NCBI RefSeq assembly: GCF_900100345.1
Contig: NZ_FMTT01000010.1
Span: 62,001 to 126,000, forward strand
From: Paenibacillus tianmuensis
Lineage (GTDB): Bacteria; Bacillota; Bacilli; Paenibacillales; NBRC-103111
Reading direction: 5' to 3'
Length of the DNA: 64,000 nt
Positions 46,001 through 57,393 of the stretch are shown piece after piece (the stretch's first letter is position 1; each line of letters opens with the position of its first letter). Made by a program: the position numbers and the translations under genes. The notes beneath the pieces were generated by a model. That model was not told the origin of the DNA. It saw only the letters and a program-made list of their open reading frames with translations, and searched no databases.

Positions 46001-49000
46001 AATTTTTTTGAGGCCGGAGGCCACTCTTTAAAGGCGACGAAGGTAATCAACCGGATCGAAGAAGTGACGGGGATCCGATTATCGCTGATCGAAATGCTCA
46101 AAGAACCAACGGTTGAAGCTTTAAGCAGGAAGATCAAAAATAAAGAAAAACCGTATGTCCAGATTCCCAAAGCGGAATCGAAGCCCTGCTATCCAATGTC
46201 GTCTTCACAAAAGCGAATATTTGTCATTTCCAGCATGGACAACACGGGCGTCGTTTACAATATGTACAAAGGCATGGAAATCAACGGAAAATTGGATGTC
46301 TCTAAAGTGAAGCATGCTTACCTTCAACTGGTGAGCCGTCACGAAATTTTGAGAACCGGCTTTTTCATGAAGGATGGGGAAGCTGTGCAGCAGGTACTCG
46401 ACGAAGTTAGCGCCGAGATCGAATACGATGAGGCGGAGGAGGTCGGCGAAGCCGACAAGATCAGGCTGCTGTCCGAATTTGTGCGGCCATTTGACTTGGG
46501 CAAGGCTCCGCTTCTTCGCATCAAGGTCATTCGTGTCGGGCAAGGGAACGACCTGTTGTTCTTTGATATGCATCATATTATTTCGGACGGAATGTCCATC
46601 AATATTCTCGCTGAGGATTTTACAAGGTTGTACTCAGGCGAGACATTAGAGGAGCCCGGTATCCAGTATAAAGATTATAGCGAATGGATGCGGACAAGGG
46701 ATCTTTCCGGTCAACGGGCCTATTGGATTCATGAATTTAAGGACAGCGTTCCTGTCCTTCATCTGCCGCTTGATTATAAGCGGCCGCCAATCCAAAGCTT
46801 TCTCGGAAACAGCGTGGAATGCTTTGTTGATCAAGAGCTGAAGACGAAGGTGATGGCTTTATGCAGAAAAACAGGAACCACGGAATATATGGTGCTTCTC
46901 TCCATACTGATGGTGCTGCTTAGCAAGTACAGCAGGCAGGAGGATATTGTCGTCGGGAGCCCGATTTCGGGAAGAACACACCGGGACACGGAGAACATAC
47001 TGGGCATGTTTGTAAACACCATGGCTTTGAGGGGAAAGCCCGAAGCGGACAAAACCTTTGGCTCCTTCTTGAATGAGATGAAGGATACATGCCTCCATGC
47101 GCAGGAAAACCAGGAGTATCCGTTCGACGAACTTGTAGAAGAGGTCGAAGTGAATCGGGATCTGTCACGAAATCCGTTGTTTGACGTCCTGTTCAGTTTG
47201 GAGAATCCTGCCGATGATGTGGAGCTTGATCTGGACGGATTTCAATTCAAGGAAATTTTTATCGAGCATGCCATCGCCAAATTTGATTTGACCGTAACCG
47301 TATCGAACAGGGATACAGGTTACGGAGTCACTTTCGAGTACGGCCGCGAGCTGTTTGCTGAAAGCAGCATACGTCAAATGATGGCTCACTTTTGCAAAAT
47401 CTTGAAGGAGGTCACGTTCGACCCCGAACAGCGGATCGCGGAGCTTGAGGTGCTCGAAGAGGAGGAACAAGCGAGAATTTTGGGAGCGTTCAACAACACG
47501 GATGCGGCCATGCCGCAAGAGAAGTCCGTCGCGCAGCTGTTCAACGAGCAGGCAGCCAAAGTGCCGGATCATATCGCCGTCAGCTGCGAGGATCAAGCGC
47601 TCACGTATCGGGAGCTGAGCCGCAAGGCCAACCGGCTTGCCGCGCAATTGAGGAAGCTGGGAGTCCGCCGCGACGACTATGTGGCGGTCATGGCCGAGCG
47701 GCGAATCGAGACAATCGTCGCTATCTGCGGCATTGTTCAGGCGGGCGGCGCTTACGTGCCGATCGATCCGGCCAACCCCGGGGAAAGAATCGAGTACATC
47801 CTGAAGGACTGCAAGCCGAAGGCGATGCTGGCCTATGATGCGGACGATCGGGCCGGTGTGCCGGTCATCAATCTGTCCGAAGCGGACCCGTGGGAAGCTG
47901 CGGAGGAGGAGCCGGTCAGTCGGCCGAACGACTTGATCTATGTCATCTATACGTCGGGAACGACAGGAAGGCCGAAGGGCGTCATGGTCGAGCACAAGAA
48001 CGTGATCCGGCTGGTGAAGAACGCTGGCTATGCGAAGCTGGATGAACGGACAGTGATCCTGCAGACGGGAGCCCTCAGCTTCGATGCCTCGACCTTCGAA
48101 ATCTGGGGAGCGCTGCTTAACGGGGGGCACGTGCATCTGGCCGACCGCGATGTCATCCTCGATGCCCGGAGACTGAAAGGAGTCATACAAGAGAAGTCGA
48201 TCACGACCATGTTTACCACGACGGCTTTGTTTAATCAACTGATGAGTACGGACGAGACGGTATTTGACGGTCTGGGCACCCTGTTGTTCGGCGGGGAGAA
48301 GACGTCCGAGATGCATGTCCGAAAGCTGGTGGAGCGGAACCGGCGGATCGATTTTGCGAACATTTACGGACCGACGGAAACGACGACGTTTGCCGTCTGG
48401 TATCCGATTGAGGAGCGTACGCTTCGAGCGAAGACGCCGATCGGAAAGCCCATCTCCAATACGAGGGCCTATGTAGTGAACGAAGGGAAGCTTTGCGGAA
48501 TCGGGATGATCGGGGAGCTGTGCATCGCGGGAGACGGCGTAGCGAGAGGCTATCTGAATCTTCCGGAGCAGACGGCGGAGAAATTCGTGGCCAACCCGTT
48601 CGGGGAAGGGCGGATGTATCGCACCGGGGACTTGGTCCGATGGCTGCCGGACGGCAATCTGGAGTATGTGGGGCGGATGGACGAGCAGATCAAGCTCCGA
48701 GGCTTCCGCATCGAATTGGGAGAGATCGAAAGCGCGCTCCGGAAGCTGAGTGGCGTGCGGGATGCGGTTGTGACCGTACATGAAGAGCGGGAAGAAAAGC
48801 ATCTTTGCGCTTATCTGGTGGCGGAAGAAGCGGATGTGTCGATCAGCCGCATCCGGGAAGAGCTTCGCAAGGAGCTGCCGGAGTACATGATCCCTGTATA
48901 TATGATGACCATCGGGAGTATTCCGGTGAACCGAAACGGCAAAATCGATAAAAAAGCGCTGTCCCCAATCGAGATCAAGAGCGAGCGCGCCTATGCGGCG

Positions 49001-50620
49001 CCAAGGAATGAGACGGAGCGGGCGATCGTGCAGGTGTTTGAGGACATCCTCGGAATCGATCAAGTGGGGATGAGGGACAGTTTTTATGAACTTGGCGGCG
49101 ATTCCATTAAGGCGATCCGGATTATATCGCGGCTTAGAGAATTGAATTTTGAGCTGACGGTCAAAGAAATGCTGCAGCTGCAAGTGATCGAGGACATGAT
49201 ATCCCGTGTCCGAAAGGACGCAGACAGGGTGGAGTACGAGCAGGGGGAGGTTACGGGAGAAGTTCCTTTGACACCGATACAGCATTTGTTTTTTCAATGG
49301 AACTTAAAGAAGCCCGATCATTTCAATCAGGCTGTGACCCTGCAATCAAGAGACCGGTTGGAGGAAGAGGCACTAAGGGAAGCGTTGCGAGCCTTGGCCG
49401 CGCATCATGACCTTTTGAGGGCTGTGTTTACCGATGGCAGGCAGGAAATACGGAAGGTGGACGGGAGTTGCTTGTTTCATCTGGAGAGCTTTGATTACAG
49501 CGGCATCATGGATGAAAGTCTGCTGGAGTCAGCGATGTTTGAGCAAAGCACCGCGATTCAGCGAAGTATGGACTTATCGAAGGGGCCGCTGCTGAGAACC
49601 GCTCTGTATCGGGCGCCGGCATACGATTATTTGATGATTTGTATACATCACCTCGTTGTCGATGGCATTTCGTGGAGAATCCTGCTTGAAGACCTTGTAG
49701 CGGGATATTTCCAAGCAAGGAGGGGGACGCCGATTCTATTTCCCGGGAAAACCGCATCGTATCTCGACTGGTCGAAAGCTTTATTGGCCTACAGCGAATC
49801 CGGGGAGCTGAAACGTGAAATCCAGTATTGGGAAGGCATTCATGCCCAAATGAACACCGGGATCATCGAAGCCGATGCGGACGGTACGGAGCAGGGGTAT
49901 GAGAGCCTAACTTTTGAATTCGGCGAAGAACTGACAAGTCAACTGCTGTATGAAGCTGGTAAAGCCTTCAATACGGCAATAAACGATATCCTGCTTTCGG
50001 CGCTGGGCATGGCGGTGAATTCGTGGAAGCGTCAGAATAAAGTCGCAATCTACTTGGAAGGGCATGGCCGGGAAGAAATTAATCAAGCGATCGATATTCA
50101 TCGAACGGTGGGCTGGTTTACCAGCATTTACCCGGTTATTCTGGAAGCCTCGGAGAAGATGGAAGACGTTATTGTTCAAACGAAGGAGATGCTGAGGCAT
50201 ATTCCTAACCGCGGGATGGGCTATGGGGTGATTCGTTACGGCGGAAAATACGAAATTCCCGAAACGGTACCGGATATCGGATTTAATTATTTGGGCCAGT
50301 GGAATATGGAATCCAATGAGGGGACGGGAATAACCGCCTCGACACTGTCCAGCGGAGTGAATATAGCAGAAGAGAATCAACGAACGAACAGCATATCGCT
50401 GAACGGAAGCATCTATAACGGAAAGCTCGCGATGACCATCGAATATGACAAGAGCAAATTCAGCCACTCATCCATTCAAACGCTCAACATGGATTATCAA
50501 AAGGCTTTGACGAATGTCGTCCAATTCTGCATTTCGCGGAAAGAAACGGTAAAAACAGCCTCTGATTATCATGAGGAATTAACAGATGACGTCTTGAAGG
50601 ATATTATCAATAGTTTCTAA
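43028..50620 (+). CDS. NRPS, C(dead)-A-PCP-C-A-PCP-E
   Basis: A 2530-residue NRPS. C1 (1-440) has His140-Arg141-xxx-Asp145-Glu146 instead of HHxxxDG, so the catalytic His is lost. A1 (about 455-950) reads D, F, W, C, I, G, S, I, L at the selectivity positions; the DFW/IG frame recalls threonine-type pockets, but I cannot assign it. PCP1 has Ser1000. C2 (1055-1480) is intact (His1182-His1183, Asp1187). A2 (about 1490-1965) reads D, A, F, F, L, G, I, T, F, close to an isoleucine pocket of bacitracin synthetase. PCP2 (Ser2026, GGDSIKAI) precedes an epimerisation domain (2045-2500; His2207-His2208, [20 protein letters not shown]). So residue two should become D-configured. The C-terminal tail probably docks to the next protein. 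Confidence 0.92.
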   Translation: MEYQSSAFQEQLWLHDAFERKRLSAYGADYYNIPIIFRINGIVHEHEIREALTRLLEKHEALRTSLLMSNGAVTQHIREQAEPVLITLDWSGENRTEIEALAVLKELNAQAFLDGLEAPLVKSVFLPLNREISYLLLTIHRAICDERSVKILKRDFIRRFTAYANDEQPDDAAELPLQYADFSEWQHELPDEILETHLMYWKRKLNKELRPIVLPMQRKKTEAPAYQPAEYRLVFQPELMEKVERLRIQAGLEKRIIFLTVLKILLLKFTGEKEIHIGTTVSEGMSEELLDTVGPISNPLILHDELYDSKPFLDIARQIAQTCQEAKDHSIIPFERIAKEMKLRNSGDAAPLFDILFHYWDADEDMPVSRIQVIESNIGWGKADYHVLVQEEESETRLYVTYDSCCYSGQQAAQLAHSFMTLCEALCGDPDQPVLHAEFIDEDEKNLLLSQWTNTNVEAMTEECVHHLFSRQALKTPDHIAVQYDEQTMTYGELEESSNQIANWLKRHGIESEDIIAIVMDRNIHTVELMLGILKAGACYLTIEPDAPVERRRYILEDSRPKLVIVEERYADAAHGEQAVILESLLQNKAGEPKEVTSPCHHANLAYVIYTSGTTGKPKGVLLEHRNLARIVCHSQHLFDYTADDVWSMSHPYSFDFSVWEMYCALLTGGRVVIVPRSVVKDTARFRHYLSEYGVTVLCQTPTACNALIHEEIKHPGADLKVRTIIFGGEALSVGDLRELREKYPEMTFVNSYGITETTILATFKKVTDEEIASHVNSIGVPLPNYQVYVLNSRQQIVPIGVEGELYVGGSGVARAYLNRPELTQEKFVPNPFGEGRLYRSGDLARWKPNGELEYIGRIDDQVKIRGYRMELGEIETILKRQPGIRNAAVMAREKAGESCLCAYLVSDHSIGLSALRSALAEHLPEYMIPAYMQQIGEIPMTVNGKVDKKALPEIEASSEMEYVPPGTYIEKSFARIFEEVLDVERIGIYDNFFEAGGHSLKATKVINRIEEVTGIRLSLIEMLKEPTVEALSRKIKNKEKPYVQIPKAESKPCYPMSSSQKRIFVISSMDNTGVVYNMYKGMEINGKLDVSKVKHAYLQLVSRHEILRTGFFMKDGEAVQQVLDEVSAEIEYDEAEEVGEADKIRLLSEFVRPFDLGKAPLLRIKVIRVGQGNDLLFFDMHHIISDGMSINILAEDFTRLYSGETLEEPGIQYKDYSEWMRTRDLSGQRAYWIHEFKDSVPVLHLPLDYKRPPIQSFLGNSVECFVDQELKTKVMALCRKTGTTEYMVLLSILMVLLSKYSRQEDIVVGSPISGRTHRDTENILGMFVNTMALRGKPEADKTFGSFLNEMKDTCLHAQENQEYPFDELVEEVEVNRDLSRNPLFDVLFSLENPADDVELDLDGFQFKEIFIEHAIAKFDLTVTVSNRDTGYGVTFEYGRELFAESSIRQMMAHFCKILKEVTFDPEQRIAELEVLEEEEQARILGAFNNTDAAMPQEKSVAQLFNEQAAKVPDHIAVSCEDQALTYRELSRKANRLAAQLRKLGVRRDDYVAVMAERRIETIVAICGIVQAGGAYVPIDPANPGERIEYILKDCKPKAMLAYDADDRAGVPVINLSEADPWEAAEEEPVSRPNDLIYVIYTSGTTGRPKGVMVEHKNVIRLVKNAGYAKLDERTVILQTGALSFDASTFEIWGALLNGGHVHLADRDVILDARRLKGVIQEKSITTMFTTTALFNQLMSTDETVFDGLGTLLFGGEKTSEMHVRKLVERNRRIDFANIYGPTETTTFAVWYPIEERTLRAKTPIGKPISNTRAYVVNEGKLCGIGMIGELCIAGDGVARGYLNLPEQTAEKFVANPFGEGRMYRTGDLVRWLPDGNLEYVGRMDEQIKLRGFRIELGEIESALRKLSGVRDAVVTVHEEREEKHLCAYLVAEEADVSISRIREELRKELPEYMIPVYMMTIGSIPVNRNGKIDKKALSPIEIKSERAYAAPRNETERAIVQVFEDILGIDQVGMRDSFYELGGDSIKAIRIISRLRELNFELTVKEMLQLQVIEDMISRVRKDADRVEYEQGEVTGEVPLTPIQHLFFQWNLKKPDHFNQAVTLQSRDRLEEEALREALRALAAHHDLLRAVFTDGRQEIRKVDGSCLFHLESFDYSGIMDESLLESAMFEQSTAIQRSMDLSKGPLLRTALYRAPAYDYLMICIHHLVVDGISWRILLEDLVAGYFQARRGTPILFPGKTASYLDWSKALLAYSESGELKREIQYWEGIHAQMNTGIIEADADGTEQGYESLTFEFGEELTSQLLYEAGKAFNTAINDILLSALGMAVNSWKRQNKVAIYLEGHGREEINQAIDIHRTVGWFTSIYPVILEASEKMEDVIVQTKEMLRHIPNRGMGYGVIRYGGKYEIPETVPDIGFNYLGQWNMESNEGTGITASTLSSGVNIAEENQRTNSISLNGSIYNGKLAMTIEYDKSKFSHSSIQTLNMDYQKALTNVVQFCISRKETVKTASDYHEELTDDVLKDIINSF
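47431..49044 (+). repeat. Near-identical A-domain repeat, copy 1
   Basis: From CGGATCGCGGAG through the whole A2 domain to GTGTTTGAGGA at its end, this segment matches 51977-53603 almost base for base. Differences are scattered substitutions and one 12-bp difference in the linker before [10 protein letters not shown]. Similarity falls off sharply at both ends (C domain upstream, PCP downstream). This points to recent duplication or gene conversion limited to the A domain. Confidence 0.93.
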
Positions 50621-50652
50621 ATGACGATCGGCAGGAAAGGAGCAGTTGCTGG

Positions 50653-53600
50653 ATGGACCATAAGATTGATTCGATTTATCCGCTAAGCCCGATGCAGGAA
50701 GGGATGCTGTTCCACAAATTATTTAACGAACAATCAACCGAATATGTTGTCCGGCATGTCCTCCAATGGACCGGAGAGTTTGAAGTCAAGCGGGTCAGAG
50801 AAGCTTTGGACCTGCTCGCGGAAAAATATGAAGTGCTGCGCACGGCCATCGTCATGCCCAAAAAGGGGGGGCGGCCGTGGCAGGTCGTATTGAAAGCCCG
50901 GCCGATCGAGTTGAACGTCGTGGATGTATCGGGAGAGCCCTCGGCGGCGGAGCGGGTCGAAGCCATCAAACAGGAGGATCTCCGGCGCGGATTTGATCTG
51001 GAGAAGGACACCCTGCTCAGAATGACGATCATCAAGCTGTCCGCTGAGGAAAGCATTGCGTTGTGGAGCCTGCATCATATCATTTTGGATGGATGGTGCA
51101 GCTCTACGGTGTTAATTCAGTTTATGCAGTACTATGCGGCTTTGGGCAAAGGGAGAACGTATGGCGAGCTGAAGCATGCCATCAGCGCTTCGGCAGCCGA
51201 TACGGCTTCCTATAAAGAATATATACATTGGCTGGAAAAGCAGGATAAGCAGGCGGCAATGACCTATTGGGAGGCGCTGCTCGGAGATTATTCGGGCTCT
51301 ACAGCCCTGCTGCCTATCGGGCCAAGTGCGGAAACCAAAGAGGAAATGGAACGAATAACGCTTCGTACGAGCCGCGAATTTACAGATCAGGTGAAGCGGG
51401 CCGCCAAGCGCAAGAGCATCACGATCAATACAATTCTGGAAAGCGCCTTAGGCATCCTTCTTCAAAAATACAACAGGAGCAGCGACGCGGTGTTCGGAAA
51501 AGTCGTGTCCGGAAGGAACGCGGATTTGTCGGGGATTGACCGGATTGTCGGCTTGTTTATCAATACGATTCCCGTGCGGGTAAAAACGGATGCGGAAACG
51601 ACCTGCGAGCAATTGCTGAAGGCCATGCATCATCAAGCGCTGGATAGCTCTTGTTACGATTATTGCCCGTTATCCGATATTCAGCAGCTAAACGGCCGTG
51701 GCGGCGGATTAATCGATGTGCTCTTTGTTTATGAAAACTATTTTATCGATAGAGAGGCATTCACTCAAGGCTTGGAGGATTTGGACGGCCGGCTGAAGAT
51801 CGAGCTGGGCGAAAGCAGAGAACAAACGAATTATCCGGTTAATGTGAGCGTCTCGATGGAAGAAACCTTGAATTTGGATATTTTGTACGATCCCAGGCGC
51901 TATGGCAAGGAAGAAATGCAAATGCTGCTCGAAAGGTACCGCATCGTTTTGAAGCAAATGGTTGAATTTCCCGAACGGCGGATCGCGGAGGTTGAGGTGC
52001 TCGAAGAGGAGGAACAAGCGAGAATCCTGGGAACGTTCAATGACACGGATGCGGCCATGCCGCAAGAAAAGTCTGTCGCGCAGCTGTTCAACGAGCAGGC
52101 AGCCAAAGTGCCGGATCATATCGCCGTTAGCTGCGAGGATCAAGCGCTCACGTATCGGGAGCTAAGCCGCAAGGCCAACCGGCTTGCCGCGCAATTGAGG
52201 AAGCTGGGAGTCCGCCGCGACGACTATGTGGCGGTCATGGCCGAGCGGCGGATCGAGACGATCGTCGCCATCTGCGGCATTGTTCAGGCGGGCGGTGCCT
52301 ACGTGCCGATCGATCCGGCCAACCCCAGGGAAAGAATCGAGTACATCCTGAAGGACTGCAAGCCGAAGGCGATGCTGACCTATGATGCGGACGATCAGGC
52401 CGGTGTGCCGGTCATCAACCTGTCCGAGGCGGACCGGCGGGAAGCCGAGGATGAGGAGTCGGAGCTGGAGCCGGTCAGTCGGCCGAACGACTTGATCTAT
52501 GTCATCTATACGTCGGGAACGACAGGAAGGCCGAAGGGCGTCATGGTCGAGCACAAAAACGTGATCCGCCTGGTGAAGAACGCTGGCTATGCGAAGCTGG
52601 ATGAACGGACGGTGATTCTGCAGACGGGAGCTCTCAGCTTCGATGCCTCGACCTTTGAAATCTGGGGAGCGCTGCTTCATGGGGGACACGTGCATCTGGC
52701 TGACCGCGATGTTATCCTCGATGCCCGGAGACTGAAAGGAGTCATACAAGAGAAGACGATCACGACCATGTTTACCACGACGGTTTTGTTTAACCAGCTG
52801 ATGAGCATGAATGAGACGGTATTTGACGGTCTGGGCACCCTGTTATTCGGCGGGGAGAAGACGTCCGAGACGCATGTCCGAAAGCTGGTGGAGCGGAACC
52901 TGCGGATCGATTTTGCGAATATCTATGGGCCGACAGAGACGACGACGTTTGCCGTCTGGTATCCGATTGAGGACCGCACGCTCCGAGCGAAGACGCCGAT
53001 CGGAAAGCCCATCTCCAATACGAGGGCCTATGTAGTGAACGAAGGGAAGCTTTGTGGAATCGGGATGATCGGGGAGCTGTGTATCGCAGGAGACGGAGTA
53101 GCGAGAGGATATCTGAATCTTCCGGAGCAGACGGCGGAGAAATTCGTAGCCGACCCGTTCGGGGAAGGGCGGATGTATCGCACCGGGGACTTGGTCCGAT
53201 GGCTGCCGGACGGCAATCTGCAGTATGTGGGGCGGATGGACGAGCAGATCAAGCTCCGAGGCTTCCGCATCGAATTGGGAGAGATCGAAAGCGCGCTCCG
53301 GAAGCTGAGTGGCGTGCGGGATGCGGTTGTGACCGTACATGAAGAGCGGGAAGAAAAGCATCTTTGCGCCTATCTGGTGGCGGAAGAAGCGGATGTGTCG
53401 ATCAGTCGCATCCGGGAAGAGCTTCGCAAGGAGCTGCCGGAGTACATGATCCCTGTATATATGATGACCATCGGGAGTATTCCGGTGAACCGAAACGGCA
53501 AAATCGATAAAAAAGCGCTGCCCCCAATCGAGATCAAGAGCGAGCGCGCCTATGCGGCGCCAAGGAATGAGACGGAGCGGGCGATCGTGCAGGTGTTTGA

Positions 53601-55140
53601 GGAAGTATTGGGCATCGGGAGGGTCGGTCTGCAGGACAACTTCTTTGAACTGGGAGGAGACTCCCTCAAGGCTATCCGTATTGTCGCCAAGCTAAGAGGG
53701 CTGGATTATGGCTTGACGATGCGGGAACTGGTCCAGCAGCGCACGATCGCAGAGGTTATTGCCAAGATCGACGGCAAGGAATCGGCGACCCCGCTGAATG
53801 AAGCGCTCAGGGAAGTATCCGCCGCTTCTTCTGCCGATCATACGACAGCCGTGAATGCTTCCATGACGCGCGGCAGCGAGCTGGAAGTAAGAACGGCGGC
53901 CGTATTGGAGGATACCCGGTTGGATCCGGATCAGTTCAAGAAGACAAGATGGGTTGAAGAACTGGCGAACTATGACTGTAATACAAGAGAAGCCGCGATA
54001 TCGGATTGTTTTGAACCATTTGCCTATCAAAAGTTCTTCTTGCTCCAGCAGCCGGAGACGATATGCACCAAGACGGAAATTGTTGGCTCGATGACGAAAA
54101 AGCACATGGTGCAAATCGTCAGAGAGATCGTTCATGAGCAAAATGGTTGCCGATATTTCTATCAAAGCGAAGAGGATATGATCCAGGAGTGCGAGTTTAC
54201 AGACCGCTGGCATGTGCCGTACATCGACCTGAGCGATGAACCGGATTCCGACGCAAAGCTTGCTCCGCTGGAATCGATCTCCAACCTGGCTGCGCTGTTT
54301 AAGCACGGAAGTCTGTTGGTGAAGATCATGATCGTAAAAACAGCACACAACCGGCATGTCGTTTATTTTTACGCGCAGCATGCCGTATGGGATTTTGTAT
54401 CTACGGAAGTACTAGGAAATCTGGTTAGAAACAAATGTTTGGGAATGGACGGCGGCCTGGACAAAAACGGGTATACCCGGTATTCGAAAGCGAGACAGCA
54501 AAGAGAAGCGGATTTACGGCAGGATGCGCCCCGCTTCTTTGGAAGCATCGCAGATCAGATCAATCATTACCAAGCCCTGACGAATGGCCGGACGTTCCGC
54601 TACCTCATCGATATGACAAGAAAAGTGGACCCGGAAACGGCGGAGAACATCCTTCGGAATCCGATTCAATGGGTCCTTCGATTGTTCGCTTTGATTAATA
54701 TCAGGCCGTTGGACGACGGTACGAAACATTCAAGCTTTCCTTTCGCATTAATCCAATCTGGCCGAACGGATGCCGGTCACATGACCTTAGGCTTGTATTT
54801 GGATTCCGTCGTACAGACATTTGATGCCGCCCGGGGGACGATCGAAGCCTCCGAAGTTGGCGATTGCGCCTTTCTGTTATTTGGAGCGGAGTATTTGAGC
54901 GACATTATATCCATCAACTTTGTGTCATCATTCGATCCCTCCTACACGTTCGAGGAGTGCGGAGATTTGAGGATTGGCATGCAAGCTATGAATGAAAACG
55001 CGGTGTCCAAAGGGCATATGACGATCAGGCTCTTTAACGACAGCTTGCAGCTGCTTATCCCGAGCTTTCATCACGATCTGGATCGGATCGCCGAAATGAC
55101 AGAGGAGCACTTGAGACAAGGCCAAGCAAGCCGAATCTAA
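50653..55140 (+). CDS. NRPS, C-A-PCP with divergent C-like terminal domain
   Basis: A 1495-residue protein. The C domain (1-430, His141-His142, Asp146-Gly147; start motif [12 protein letters not shown]) is of the type that accepts a D-configured donor, fitting the E domain encoded just before. The A domain (about 445-930, Asp664 in FDASTFEIW) is nearly identical to A2 of the preceding protein and has the same pocket residues, so Ile/Val-like. The PCP has Ser1004. After it come about 400 residues (1095-1495) that I can only describe as condensation-like: Gln1242-His1243-xxx-Asp1247-xx-Ser1250 stands where HHxxxDG would be. There is no thioesterase or reductase. This domain may release the chain or pass it to an acceptor. 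AAAGGAG lies 11 bases before ATG 50653, and the gap to the preceding NRPS is 32 bp. Confidence 0.9.
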   Translation: MDHKIDSIYPLSPMQEGMLFHKLFNEQSTEYVVRHVLQWTGEFEVKRVREALDLLAEKYEVLRTAIVMPKKGGRPWQVVLKARPIELNVVDVSGEPSAAERVEAIKQEDLRRGFDLEKDTLLRMTIIKLSAEESIALWSLHHIILDGWCSSTVLIQFMQYYAALGKGRTYGELKHAISASAADTASYKEYIHWLEKQDKQAAMTYWEALLGDYSGSTALLPIGPSAETKEEMERITLRTSREFTDQVKRAAKRKSITINTILESALGILLQKYNRSSDAVFGKVVSGRNADLSGIDRIVGLFINTIPVRVKTDAETTCEQLLKAMHHQALDSSCYDYCPLSDIQQLNGRGGGLIDVLFVYENYFIDREAFTQGLEDLDGRLKIELGESREQTNYPVNVSVSMEETLNLDILYDPRRYGKEEMQMLLERYRIVLKQMVEFPERRIAEVEVLEEEEQARILGTFNDTDAAMPQEKSVAQLFNEQAAKVPDHIAVSCEDQALTYRELSRKANRLAAQLRKLGVRRDDYVAVMAERRIETIVAICGIVQAGGAYVPIDPANPRERIEYILKDCKPKAMLTYDADDQAGVPVINLSEADRREAEDEESELEPVSRPNDLIYVIYTSGTTGRPKGVMVEHKNVIRLVKNAGYAKLDERTVILQTGALSFDASTFEIWGALLHGGHVHLADRDVILDARRLKGVIQEKTITTMFTTTVLFNQLMSMNETVFDGLGTLLFGGEKTSETHVRKLVERNLRIDFANIYGPTETTTFAVWYPIEDRTLRAKTPIGKPISNTRAYVVNEGKLCGIGMIGELCIAGDGVARGYLNLPEQTAEKFVADPFGEGRMYRTGDLVRWLPDGNLQYVGRMDEQIKLRGFRIELGEIESALRKLSGVRDAVVTVHEEREEKHLCAYLVAEEADVSISRIREELRKELPEYMIPVYMMTIGSIPVNRNGKIDKKALPPIEIKSERAYAAPRNETERAIVQVFEEVLGIGRVGLQDNFFELGGDSLKAIRIVAKLRGLDYGLTMRELVQQRTIAEVIAKIDGKESATPLNEALREVSAASSADHTTAVNASMTRGSELEVRTAAVLEDTRLDPDQFKKTRWVEELANYDCNTREAAISDCFEPFAYQKFFLLQQPETICTKTEIVGSMTKKHMVQIVREIVHEQNGCRYFYQSEEDMIQECEFTDRWHVPYIDLSDEPDSDAKLAPLESISNLAALFKHGSLLVKIMIVKTAHNRHVVYFYAQHAVWDFVSTEVLGNLVRNKCLGMDGGLDKNGYTRYSKARQQREADLRQDAPRFFGSIADQINHYQALTNGRTFRYLIDMTRKVDPETAENILRNPIQWVLRLFALINIRPLDDGTKHSSFPFALIQSGRTDAGHMTLGLYLDSVVQTFDAARGTIEASEVGDCAFLLFGAEYLSDIISINFVSSFDPSYTFEECGDLRIGMQAMNENAVSKGHMTIRLFNDSLQLLIPSFHHDLDRIAEMTEEHLRQGQASRI
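51977..53603 (+). repeat. Near-identical A-domain repeat, copy 2
   Basis: Partner of the repeat at 47431-49044. This copy has four extra codons in the stretch before [10 protein letters not shown] (EDEESELEP here against a shorter EEEP there). Both copies use the same selectivity residues, so both A domains should activate the same amino acid. Confidence 0.93.
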
Positions 55141-55162
55141 ACATCGGAAGGAGAAATGAGCC

Positions 55163-55414
55163 ATGGAGGTAAAAGAAACGATCAGAAAATTTTTAAGCCG
55201 ATATGTGGGCGACAAGCCATTTGACGATGCCGACAATATTTTTGAGAAGGGGTATGTGAACTCGTTATTTTTCATGCAGCTTGTCTTATTTATTGAAAAG
55301 CAGTTTCAAATCACCATTGAAAATGAAGATTTGGCGATGGGAAATTTTCAAGATGTGAACTCGATTGCGGCTTTCGTAAACTCCAGGCTATTAAACGCGC
55401 ATGGCCTGAAATAA
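55163..55414 (+). CDS. Discrete acyl carrier protein for extender-unit synthesis
   Basis: An 83-residue carrier with the attachment site Ser34 in GYVNSLFFMQLVLFIEKQF. This NSLF(A/F)MQLV form is typical of the free ACPs that carry methoxymalonyl, hydroxymalonyl or aminomalonyl units (FkbJ/ZmaD-like), not of assembly-line carriers. It should hold an amino acid (inferred serine) while the two dehydrogenases at 60115 and 62530 oxidise it to an aminomalonyl unit. GGAAGGAG precedes ATG 55163. It sits directly between the last NRPS and the second AT. Confidence 0.88.
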   Translation: MEVKETIRKFLSRYVGDKPFDDADNIFEKGYVNSLFFMQLVLFIEKQFQITIENEDLAMGNFQDVNSIAAFVNSRLLNAHGLK

Positions 55415-55436
55415 TCAGGGGAAGGAGACGAATCAT

Positions 55437-56684
55437 GTGCCTAAAATTGCCGTTGTTTTTCCGGGCTCGGATAGTCATTTTATAGGGATGTACAAGGCTT
55501 TGTATGACGAATACAGCATTGTCAGAGATACGATCCATGAGGCTGAACAGGCTACGGGCATACCTCTGGGCGAATTGTGCTTTAAGGGACCGCTTTCCGT
55601 ATTGTCAAGACCTGAAAATGCCCATGCGGCCATTGTTGCATTCGGCGTAGCCGCCTTTCGCGTGTTTGTGAGCGAAACGGGAATCACACCGCAGTTCTGT
55701 GCGGGACACAGCCTGGGAGAATACACAGCGCTGGTATGCGCAGGCGCAATGAAGCTGTCCGATACATTGAAGCTGGTTCAACTGCGCACGGAAATCAGCA
55801 AAGAAATCCAGACGGCTGTCGACGGCGGTATGACGATCGTTGATGGAATTGATGCCGAAGCTGTGGAGAAGATCTGCAAGCAGCAGCAAAGGAACGGGAG
55901 ACATGTCTATGTCTCCTGCTACAATTCCTCAACTCAGGTTGCGATTTCCGGCTTGCAAGAGGATGTAGAGGAGACGGAAAAAATCATCGGCAAAGAACAT
56001 GGTTCCGTCACTCCTTTGTTCGACAGCGCTCCTTTTCATTGCCCCGTCATGGAGCGAGGAGCGGAGAAGTTGCAGAAGGCCATTGCACGCTTGCCATTGG
56101 GCGAGTTCCGGTATCCGGTAATGTCCAACTATACCGGAAAACCGTACGTTCGCATACAGGACGTAGAAGAAAATTTGGTCCGGCATTTATCGAATCCGGT
56201 TCGCTGGGAGGAGATTATCCGTTACTTTGAGAGCAAAGGCGTCCGGCTGGTCATTGATTTCAGTGCCAGAAACATATTTGAAGGCATGATTCAGCACAAG
56301 CCGTCTCTCCGGACCATATGCTTTGGAGTAAGGGAGGAGAGAGAAAAACTGTTCCAATTGTTGAACAGCTCCGATGACGACGGCAGCAGGTCCACTTTTA
56401 TTTCGAAAAGCCTACTTGCGGCGCTATCCACTCCCAATCAACATGTGGAACGATACGTCAACGGCGCCGATGTCGCGGACCATTATCATAAGCTTTCCGA
56501 AATCAGCATGGAGCTGGAACAGGGGAGGATCGCTTTGTCGAACGAAGTCAAGCGGAGTATTCTTCTTCTGTTGAAACGCATCTTTGACGCGAAGAAGCTT
56601 GGCCGGGATGAGCAAACCCAATGGTTTCAGCAAATTTTGGATGAAACCTCCTCTACATACCTCAATTTGATTGAAATTGAATAA
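55437..56684 (+). CDS. Atypical discrete acyltransferase (trans-AT 2)
   Basis: A 415-residue acyltransferase with GHSLGEYTA, the carboxylate-binding Arg in VQLRTEI and SAPFHCP. The N-terminal GQGSQ of normal ATs is changed to GSDSH, which sets it apart from AT 1 of the same cluster. It starts at GTG 55437, 9 bases after GGGAAGGAG, and is encoded right after the free ACP. By analogy with ZmaF of zwittermicin, it probably moves the ACP-bound special extender unit onto a KS-module carrier. That substrate is inference. The last 110 or so residues are a helical extension of unknown role. Confidence 0.85.
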   Translation: MPKIAVVFPGSDSHFIGMYKALYDEYSIVRDTIHEAEQATGIPLGELCFKGPLSVLSRPENAHAAIVAFGVAAFRVFVSETGITPQFCAGHSLGEYTALVCAGAMKLSDTLKLVQLRTEISKEIQTAVDGGMTIVDGIDAEAVEKICKQQQRNGRHVYVSCYNSSTQVAISGLQEDVEETEKIIGKEHGSVTPLFDSAPFHCPVMERGAEKLQKAIARLPLGEFRYPVMSNYTGKPYVRIQDVEENLVRHLSNPVRWEEIIRYFESKGVRLVIDFSARNIFEGMIQHKPSLRTICFGVREEREKLFQLLNSSDDDGSRSTFISKSLLAALSTPNQHVERYVNGADVADHYHKLSEISMELEQGRIALSNEVKRSILLLLKRIFDAKKLGRDEQTQWFQQILDETSSTYLNLIEIE

Positions 56685-56694
56685 ATATAACCGA

Positions 56695-56723
56695 TTGACA
56701 AAAATATACTGCTCTGATACCTT
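56695..56723 (+). promoter_or_regulatory. Promoter of marR and the transporter/extender-unit genes
   Basis: A perfect TTGACA (56695-56700) is followed after 17 bases by TACCTT (56718-56723), a weak -10 box strengthened by an upstream TGN (56715-56717). The predicted start of transcription is near 56731, exactly where a palindrome begins. Confidence 0.55.
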
Positions 56724-56730
56724 AAATATA

Positions 56731-56742
56731 ACAGCATGCTGT
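56731..56742. promoter_or_regulatory. Perfect palindrome, likely MarR operator
   Basis: ACAGCATGCTGT is a perfect 12-bp palindrome. It overlaps the predicted transcription start and lies 20 bp before the MarR start codon, the expected place for autoregulation by a dimeric MarR protein. It is short for a MarR site, but its position supports the call. Confidence 0.55.
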
Positions 56743-56762
56743 CTAAATTGAGGTGAGCAACA

Positions 56763-57326
56763 TTGAATAATCAGGAAGAGCTATTTTTGATTCAGCAAAT
56801 TTACGGAACACTTTTCGCGCTCGCCAACAAAATCCAGTCCAAAGGCGATACTTATTTTGAGGACATCACATCCAGACAGTTCATGATTATGATGGCCATT
56901 ATTCACCTGCCGGAAGAAGAGGCCACCATCATCAATATCGCCAAAAAGTTAGGGACCACCAAGCAGAGCGCCAGACATCTGCTCTCCTCGATCGAGAGCA
57001 AAGGGTATGTGGTTGCCATTCCAAGCCCCGTGGACCGGCGCGCCGTGAACGTCAAAATTACGGAATCCGGGAAAAAGGTTTTGCTGAAATGCGGGGGAAA
57101 ATCGATCCACTTCCTGGCCGATCTTTCGGGAAACTTCACCAAGGAAGAGCTGGAGCAGATATGGACTCTGCTGAAAAAGCTGTATCAGTTTGACGGCGAA
57201 AAGCAGGATGGGTTTGAGGAAAGTATTTCGATCCAAATGGGAGATGAGCAGGATGAGATGACGAAGAAGGCATTGGAAGAATTCTCAAGACGACGAAATG
57301 CCCAAGTGCCCGAGTCCAATCCTTAA
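56763..57326 (+). CDS. MarR-family transcriptional regulator
   Basis: A 187-residue winged-helix regulator. The DNA-binding part reads ATIINIAKKLGTTKQSARHLL, then IESKGYVVAIPSPVDRRAVNVKITESG, the standard MarR recognition helix and wing. It probably represses the ABC exporter behind it until the product or another ligand binds. I start it at TTG 56763, after GAGGTGA at 56750-56756. The C-terminal 35 residues are an acidic extension not needed for the fold. It reads in the same direction as the exporter, 67 bp before the ATPase gene. Confidence 0.92.
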   Translation: MNNQEELFLIQQIYGTLFALANKIQSKGDTYFEDITSRQFMIMMAIIHLPEEEATIINIAKKLGTTKQSARHLLSSIESKGYVVAIPSPVDRRAVNVKITESGKKVLLKCGGKSIHFLADLSGNFTKEELEQIWTLLKKLYQFDGEKQDGFEESISIQMGDEQDEMTKKALEEFSRRRNAQVPESNP

Positions 57327-57393
57327 GCGCGGACCATAGCGGGACTTCACAGGGTGAGGCAGTACTTTGGAGAGGAATCTGGGAGGGAAGAGC

